From Trichostrongylus colubriformis (lineage: Eukaryota > Nematoda > Chromadorea > Rhabditida > Trichostrongylidae), in NCBI GenBank assembly GCA_963978905.1, contig OZ022261.1, positions 35,448,102 to 35,512,101 on the forward strand: 64,000 nt of DNA, written 5' to 3'. The position numbers and the translations under genes are program-made. Under the pieces are notes generated by a model. The model did not search any database. It had not been told where the DNA came from and worked only from the letters and a program-made list of their open reading frames with translations. Numbering within the stretch: the stretch's first letter is position 1; each line of letters starts with the position of its first letter. Below, piece by piece: positions 57,064 through 64,000 of this stretch.

Positions 57064-57655
57064 TATATGTAGTATAAGTTCTCACGCATCTATGGGTATT
57101 ATTGTCTTCCATCTCTCGGATAACCTTTTTCGGCAAAATAAACATATCAAAGGTCAACCTCATTTTCAATACAAAAATTATAAAAAAAATTTGTTTCGAA
57201 TGGCGTTAGACAGGGAAAGGAAAAGGTGATAATCCGATGGAGCAAGATGGAGAAGGTGGATGGTTATCAATTTTTATCCAAGCTCGAGAATTTTTTGGCG
57301 AGTCATTTTTTCAATAGTGGTAAAAAAATTTTTAAATTTTTTTTGAAGAAAAAAATTCCTCAGCCTGGATAAAAATTGCTGCCTTATAGCCCTGATCTTG
57401 CTCCATAGGATTATCACCTTTTCCTTTCACTGTATAACGCCATTAAAAGAAAAGAATTGGAATTGAAATGAGGTGACTTTTGATATTTTTATTATGCCGA
57501 AAAGGGTTATCCGGGAGATGGAAGACAACAATACCTATAGATGCGTGAGAACTTACACCACATATATATATGTACAGAAGAAATTTCTGGAAAGCAGTTT
57601 TGATGGGAAAAAGCAAGTTTTTAAAAAACGAAAGAACTTTCCCGACAACCTAATA

Positions 57656-60600
57656 GAAGGCGTTACACCAGTCACACAGTGGCCACAGTGGGCAGAGGAG
57701 GAGATGGCATGCGGCATACTTTTTGTTGCCGATCGGATAGAGTTGGGATTCCTCCTTTCCTAGTCTCGTGAACGAGTTGAGACTCGAGAGGAATCGAACC
57801 CTACTCCTACACAGCCCCCGTTGGCAATGCATGAGCCGTCCACGAGATTCAACCTGTAAAAAACCCAGATGGTTTCCGAATCTCCCAAATTGGAAGATCG
57901 TGCGCCATGTCCAACGACATGGAAAAGAGACGCTGGACTGAGAAGCACGAGAGCTCGTTCAGCTTTCTTGATTTTTCATACATGAATCTCAGCGTCAACA
58001 CGATCATACGATGGTCACACGTAACTCATTTGAGCCACTAACAAAGGAGGATAACTCTTTTTCCAATCCTTGTAACGGCACGAGCACACCGCAACACGTG
58101 TGGTTCTTTATAGCGTACCCTGGCAAGTTGAGTTCGCTGCACATACTGCAGGCACCTCTTCGCGGAGTTCACAGAGAAGACCAGTAGTCAATGGTAAAAC
58201 CAGTTTTCAAAATAATCCACCGCAGGAAAACGACTCGTAAACTCCTTCTGTTAGCAGAGCTAAGCAGAGGAACCTGACAACAACGAACTCCAAGGAATGC
58301 AGAGTTTTGCTGACACAGGGAGTTATACCCACGTTCAATTCTGACGAAGCTCCGTGCCTTTATCAGTTAACCATTCGACCACTTCAACCTAGTTTACTTG
58401 GATGAGTGTCGAACATCACGGACACCACCATGTTTGGAAACGTATATTGTTTGGAGGGATACACTTGCCTATGGGGATTCGGTGACCGAAAAGCTTCTTG
58501 CTTGTTCAGAATTGAAAATAGTGCTGAAGATGCCGCCGCAATGTGGTAATGGTGCGTCATATTAAATTGTCTAGGAAGTGGCAATCCCCACTGCTATTGG
58601 TTGGAAAAACGGCGTCTGCACGGGTTCACTACACTTCGCATAATAGGGGATAGAGAAGCCCACTTGGCGGGCACGTAGGAACAAAAGAGTTGCAGTGGTG
58701 GCTTGGAAGGATCAACCATAGACTGGCTCGCGTTCAGAAAAAGAAAGAGCGAGAAAGGAAGTAGCCACATGGAAGACGCCTACCATACATCCTCGTAAAG
58801 GGCTATATACCGACGAAAAAAAAACTAAGTAACCGATTGAAGTAGGGTAGGAAGCGGTACGGTGCTTAATTCTGGTCACAGTTGATGGAACGACTGAGAA
58901 GGAGCGAATTAAGCTGAAAAACGGTTGTAAAAAGCTAAGAATCAGGAGTCAATGTGGATTTGAGAGAGCGGGGAGCAAAGTCCGTATCAGGCGGACGTAC
59001 GGCTATGGATCTGAAGAGGTCAATTCCCAGTTAGCAATTCGATCAGTAACGATCGCCGCTTTGAAACGAGCATTGATCATTTTCGCGAGAAAAATACACT
59101 CTGTACACCATCTCGAAGCATCTCTGGAAACATATGAAGGAAGTAAAATTCAAACCATTTCTGTGAACCTTCTAGAAATATTTCTGAGTTATCTTTGATA
59201 CCTTCTTCCACAGATGGCTCAAGATACATGGTCGGTGTTGTCAGTTCCATAAAGAATATCCTTCATCAGAGTAGGCATTCATATACACACAGCTCCTTTT
59301 CTTTAGCCTCTTTCGAAAGTCCTGGCTCCTTTCGAATCTGATCCTTCTTTGACTGTATTGTACAGGATAACTGACTAACTGACTAAGAAGCTCTAGCACA
59401 AACAAGAGAAAGGAGCTGAGTTGCTAGACTCTCTACCACTGTCATCCGAACGGGAAGCTATCAGTATGCAGCAACATGAGACGAGTAATGGTCACTCAGC
59501 CATTTTTAGCACACCAAGTGCTTTTATAACACTAAAAACACGTATAATTTTAAGAATGCCTCTGTCACCTGTGAATGGCCATTTCTAGGAGGTGGCTGTG
59601 AAGGATGAGCCAAGTGAACATCATGAAGGATGACAGAGGGCGTGCGGTACTGGAATTTCTCCGCCTTACCCAATGTTAGGTACAGCCCCCCCCCCTAACC
59701 ACGCCCCTCCGCGAATGTTATGCACGCTTGCAGCTCTTATTCTATGCAACTCTCGCGTGCACGCTTCGAGCCCCTGCCTGACTTTTCATTTCGAGAGATA
59801 TGCCCTGAATTCGTCACAAGTCTTTTTGCATATTCCAATGGGGATCTATCGTATCCTAGTCCCATCCTACAATTTCTCAAAGACACATTCTACGGTTCTT
59901 GGGAAGTAGGCGCTGCCGCCATGGTCATTGGTGGAAAGCGTTTAAGGGGTGTGGCCAAACGACGTCCATTGCCCACACAGTCTTGGTGGCTAAGGTCTGT
60001 CTTCAAGTATTCCACTGATGTCAGCGATGATTATCAAGTAGGACGTCTTCATGCCAATAAATCGATAATTTATTCCAAAATAATTTTGTAATATAGACGA
60101 CAAGAATATGAGCTAAGTGTCAACATCATTTGTATCAGAAAAGACAACAAAACGTTTCGAGCAAGATTTTTCAGAGGAAAAATCTTGTAAGCTCTTTCTT
60201 CAAAGAATGAAATAAAGCCTTTCGCAATAGGTCATTAGGTGACGTAAGTCATGGATAATGAGGAATAAGTACACTGAAACTGTGCAGTAATCATCATACA
60301 ATATGAGATATCTAGTGAATGGTTCGGCTCATAGAAATCGCAGTGCATTTACGTGCTGAGAATCACACACACAAAAAAACAGAACAACATTGAGGACGGG
60401 GGGAAAGAAGGATCTGCAGTCGGCAGTGGAAAGGATTATGGAGATTTGTTACAGGCACACTTGACTAGAAGTACGGGGCTAGCAATCCGACATACTGTAT
60501 GGGTGCTATATTCCTGCTATGTCATAACGCTAGGAAAGTGAAATTTGAAAAACGCGGATGAATCGGAATCATAAAAAGTAACATTCTTATGGTATTCGGG

Positions 60601-61464
60601 GATTTTCCGGCTGTTACTGAGGTCCTCGTTCAAAGAAAGAAATTAGGTTGAAAATAAATCAAGGAAAGGTGATATATGAACATAATTTCGGAGTATATCG
60701 AAACGGGACATGCTATACGGAGTCCAGCATTAAATCAGGTCACGTCCGCAAAATGAGGACATTGAGCGAGCGGTCGCGAAGCGGCAGAGCGATGAGCATT
60801 TAGCTACTCGAGGCGCAGGCGTACGTTCGTGACTTGCGAACAGGTCTTGGTTCGTGACATTACATGAGATGTAAGGATTCACAATGTAGCTATACCCTGA
60901 ATGTAGCACGTCTACAGTATGCCGGTAAGTAGTGGGAGCCACTTCTACTGTTCATGCAGCAATCGAAAGTGACGTTAACACATAATCCTTGAATCCTAAA
61001 AGATCGGTGCATGGTTCTCATAAGAGATTGTCGTAAGTGAAGTGAAGGCATGCAGCGGCTCGTGCTACTCGGGCGTTGAGACGATTCAAGGAGCGGGTGC
61101 ATGAATCGCCGAGCGACGAACGCAGAGAGCTAGAGCGACGGCATCGCATCCAATTTAGTGCAATTGCGTACAGAAAGACGTATTTCGGGGCTGTACATAT
61201 ACATATATATCGTAATTGAGGAATGAGGACGAGGCGGTGAGATAGATGCTACTATTTGAAATATAAATATCTTTAAAAATTATGACACGTAACATCTAAA
61301 GCAAACTCATTATTGCTGTATTGGTCCCGATACGAAAGATTCTTCAGCGGGTATTGAGTTATGTAGATCTAGTAATAAATATCTGGCAAATGGGATTGAT
61401 GCTTTGTGGTAATTGGATGAATGATGATGGACAATGATACGTATATGATGAGAATGATTATCGA
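57656..61464. other. About 3.8 kb with no recognised gene
   Basis: Only short frames are present (longest 123 codons at 59720-60091), with no domain or supported splicing. A string at 57785-57800 (GGAATCGAACCC) resembles a tRNA T-arm on the minus strand, but the stem and acceptor do not pair. Confidence 0.5.
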
Positions 61465-61991
61465 TTAGACGTCATGCATCTTGCCCTCTTTGTTATCACA
61501 GTAGTTGTTCCACAACGTTTTTGCGAGTTCGTAGCACGGTAGCTCACCGGCATGTGTTGCCACCATTCGTAACAGGAATACACCGTCCTTTAAATAGAAA
61601 ATAAACACATTTCGTGTACGCTGACAAGGACTTGTTCTGCATTTGCAGAACATCCAAATATAGACGAACCGGTCAGCGAAAATAAATTACTTATTCAGAG
61701 CACTCAAAAAATTCGAAATGTTGCAGAGCTGGGGTGGGGGGAATCAGACAAGCCCCAACCTCTGGTAGCCTGACTTGCAAGGTAGTCAGGTGAAGTAACT
61801 AGCAGTTTGGCCACTGAAATGGACCCTAATGAGCCTTTGCCCAGTCACTTTGAGGACATTCCCAACTTACTGGAAAGCAACGACTACCTACCTGCCGAAG
61901 AAAGTGGAAGACGAATCGCCGTAAAGACTGCGAATCGACCATCTTGTATCCTTCGATGCCAGTGAGGTACTTGCCGACGAAGTTTAACTGC
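61465..61991 (-). CDS. Innexin gap-junction protein, last two exons
   Basis: On the minus strand, exon 61991-61892 reads NFVGKYLTGIEG, then SQSLRRFVFHFLRQ. After the intron, exon 61587-61465 reads DGVFLLRMVATHAGELPCYE, then LAKTLWNNY, and ends HDV plus TAA. The pair FLRQ-DGVFLLRM-ATHAG is the conserved cytoplasmic C-terminal block of nematode innexins that follows the fourth helix. The splice phase is 0 between the two exons. Innexins form gap junctions and hemichannels in the plasma membrane. The four helices and extracellular cysteines are encoded upstream, either beyond the right edge or in exons not recognised. A possible preceding exon at 62206-62117 (ISPFDAFVYRKMPEEANIGI) fits in phase but is not typical of innexins. 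Confidence 0.85.
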
Positions 61992-62116
61992 CTTGAAATA
62001 ATTGATGAGTATTACTGATAGCTGACATCTGACTAGAAAAGCCTTATGGACTGGAGTTGATGAATACCCCAGAATTTATCAGAATGGTGATCGGCTATCA
62101 CTCAAACGCCAGTCAC

Positions 62117-62206
62117 CCATCGCCACCTTCCTCATAGATTCCAATATTAGCTTCCTCCGGCATTTTGCGGTAAACAAAAGCATCAAATGGAGAAATAGCT
62201 CGTACC
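62117..62206 (-). CDS. Possible upstream exon of the innexin gene
   Basis: On the minus strand, acceptor GTGCAG and a GTGACT donor frame 90 bases reading RAISPFDAFVYRKMPEEANI, then GIYEEGGD. The two leftover bases fit the single leading base of 61991. It contains no membrane helix or innexin signature, so it may be spurious. Confidence 0.25.
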
Positions 62207-62405
62207 CTGCACGGGTATTTTGAAAACCATCAATATTTCAAAAAAGGGTATGTAGAGATCAATAAGATGCGATTTGCACGTTCGCAGAATCGTTTGTTCG
62301 ACGTATATCTTGCAATCACTCGATGTGCAGGCGAACTGCAAAACTCGCAAGTTATATATCACGGTCCAACGGGACTACCGTGATTGCGATGCTTGACAGA
62401 GAGAT

Positions 62406-63080
62406 ATTGGGTAGTCTAAAAAGTTTCTTCGTATTTTCAAATACCGCTTTTTCCCTCCAAAGTGCTTTCCAGCAATCTCTTCTGTACATAAACATGTAGT
62501 ACAAGTCCACACGCATCTATAGGTATTATTGCCTTCCATTTCCCGGATAACCTTTTTCGGAAAAATAAACATATCAAAGGTCAACCTCATTTTCAATACA
62601 AAAATTATAAAAAAATTTCTTTGAATGGCGTTAGACAGGGAAAGGAAAAGGTGATAATCCGATGGAGCAAGATGAGGGCTATAAAGTAGATGGGGCAGCA
62701 ATTTTTATCCAAGCTCGAGAATTTTTTGGCGAGTCATTTTTTCACTAATGGTAAATATTTTTTAAATTTTTTTCTTTCAAAAAATTCTCGAGCTTGGATA
62801 AAAATTGCTGCCTTATAGCCCTGATCTTGCTCCATTGGATTATCACTTTTTCCTTTCCCTGTCTAACGCCATTCAAAGAAAAAAATTGGAATTGAAAATG
62901 AGATGACTTTCGATATTTTTATTCTGCCGAAAAGGGTTATCCGGGAGATGGAAGACAATAATGCCTATAGATGCGTGTGGACTTGTACTACATGTGTATG
63001 TACAGAAGAGATTGCTGGAAAGCACTTTGGAGGGAAAAAGCGGTATTCAAAAATACGAAAAGACTTTTTAGACTACCTAA
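62406..63080. mobile_element. Mariner-derived foldback element, intact 675-bp copy
   Basis: TA borders and ends TTGGGTAGTCTAAAAAGTTT and mirror AAAAGACTTTTTAGACTACC define the element. Each arm encodes, facing outward, the same remnant of a mariner transposase C-terminus (SPHLAPSDYHLFLSLSNAIQ on the minus strand, with the matching reverse arm on the plus strand) followed by mariner-type 3' sequence. The middle is a smaller hairpin around 62700-62810. The structure reads as two 3' ends of one mariner joined head to head. Confidence 0.75.
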
Positions 63081-63624
63081 TATAAAGTCCCATGTGGTTA
63101 CGACGCGCTATGATCACTATCACTTATATAGCAGTTCCCCAGAAATATCTCTCGCAACTTTCATGTGCTACGATTTGTTTTACCAAGAAAGGTTCACTAA
63201 AAACTCTGACCCCTTTACATGCTGCTCTTGGAGCTAATTCTAATATTTATTCATGTTTGAATAAAACAACAAACCTGCTCGGTACTACTGATATATAAAT
63301 CCAGTAAAATAACGAGCATACTGTGGCGCCAGCAAGCAAAAAATACCAGAACCTGAAACATCACAGTCATTTCACGAGGGGTTACTTGGACATTCAAGAA
63401 AGAGAAATAGAGTTGTCACCCTGGAGAGCCTAATGCTCCACGAAGGGGATGTGCGATGCAAATTGTGGGGAAGTCGCACTCTGTGCAGGTTGTTGGACAA
63501 CATCCTATAGTTAGTGTGCGAGAGTGTTTTTCTTCCACATGCGAGCGTGTCGCGTGCTGTCACAAACAACACGGATTCATCTAGCTGCGATCGAGATACA
63601 AGAGATGGCGAGCCATAAAACGCG

Positions 63625-63801
63625 TTAAGGCCGCGCTCATACTTGGCGCCTGCGCGGTGTGGCTGCATTTACAGGCAGCGAGGCAGAATGGCACTGAAGA
63701 GGTGCACAGACACGCGGCAACAAGACAGAGTGGCACAGACGGAGACACAGAGACACGCGGCCACGCTCTGCCGCGGCACCGCAAAGTATGAACCGGTCTA
63801 A
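63625..63801. repeat. Short TIR MITE, copy of the 2664 family
   Basis: Left TTAAGGCCGCGCTCATACTT is mirrored by CAAAGTATGAACCGGTCTAA. The core repeats CACAGACACGCGG/CAGACGGAGACACAGAGACA, as at 2664. There is no coding potential. Confidence 0.75.
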
Positions 63802-64000
63802 GCAAAGTAGGCAATAGGTACAAGGATGGATCAATTTCTGGGTTCTGACCAACTTCGTTGTTCATTTTTTGTACATTCACAAACCCTTCTGGTCACTGAT
63901 GAGTTTGATTGGTACACCAAATATCGGTCTGGCCACAGCTACACTATTTCTTCGATATTTAGTGATATTTGTGGCTTAGCAAGGATTGAACCCATGTTAA

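Larger units (their letters stand above)
55413..57653. mobile_element. Mariner-derived foldback element split by a Tc3-like insertion
   Basis: TA borders and ends TTAGGTTGTCGGGAAAGTTC (mirror at 57634-57653) define the element. Without the insertion at 55499-57063 it is about 674 bases, matching the 675-base intact copy at 62406-63080. Both arms carry the same sequence facing inward (CATCTATGGGTATTATTGTC and mirror; GATAACCTTTTTCGGCAAAA and mirror), with a second hairpin in the middle (CAATTTTTATCCAAGCTCGA and mirror). Confidence 0.75.

Noticed and set aside
57780..57860. tRNA on the minus strand (GGTTCGATTCC box)
   Set aside because: The T-arm stem pairs poorly, and no 5' acceptor strand or anticodon arm can be paired with it.
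63945..64000. Possible tRNA 3' end at the window edge (GGATTGAACCC)
   Set aside because: Only a B-box-like string is visible and the rest would be outside the window.

Overview
The window looks like nuclear DNA of a parasitic roundworm, most plausibly a strongylid (hookworm-type) nematode. This is inferred from spliced genes with T-rich AG acceptors, introns from about 50 bases to several kb, a TWK-type two-pore potassium channel, an innexin, and a very dense load of small inverted-repeat (MITE) and mariner/Tc-type elements. No prokaryotic features were seen.

Four host genes can be read exon by exon. (1) On the + strand from the left edge to 10384 is the C-terminal half of a major-facilitator monocarboxylate-transporter-like (SLC16/MCT) protein. 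Its introns hold five or more MITEs. (2) On the + strand, 41882-52715, is a complete TWK two-pore-domain potassium channel. Twelve exons with consistent phases add up to 450 codons and a stop. Its introns are packed with nested transposons. (3) On the - strand, 61991-61465, is the 3' end of an innexin gap-junction gene. (4) On the - strand, about 32.4-37.4 kb, are a degenerate NOM1 (nucleolar MIF4G/MA3 protein) fragment with three frame breaks and a duplicated exon with an RRM-like pattern.

Between the genes the window is mostly repeats. At 13.0-16.4 kb a 1.26-kb unit is tandemly repeated, with a related decayed copy at 21.3-22.8 kb. At 23.5-26.4 kb the + strand is G-rich and carries loose tandem repeats. 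At 26.4-31.6 kb there is a large imperfect inverted repeat enclosing about 3.3 kb, with C-rich minisatellites in its right arm. At 38.7-39.6 and 51.5-52.4 kb are two decayed mariner elements. At 55.4-57.7 kb a Tc3-like element with a dead transposase sits inside a foldback element built from mariner 3' ends; related copies lie at 7.5 and 62.4-63.1 kb.

No operon-like pathway clustering, CRISPR, rRNA or confident tRNA was found. A short reading frame just downstream of the TWK gene is the only possible operon partner. The most unusual pattern is a GC-rich MITE core that recurs at three places, each time bounded by a different pair of terminal inverted repeats.
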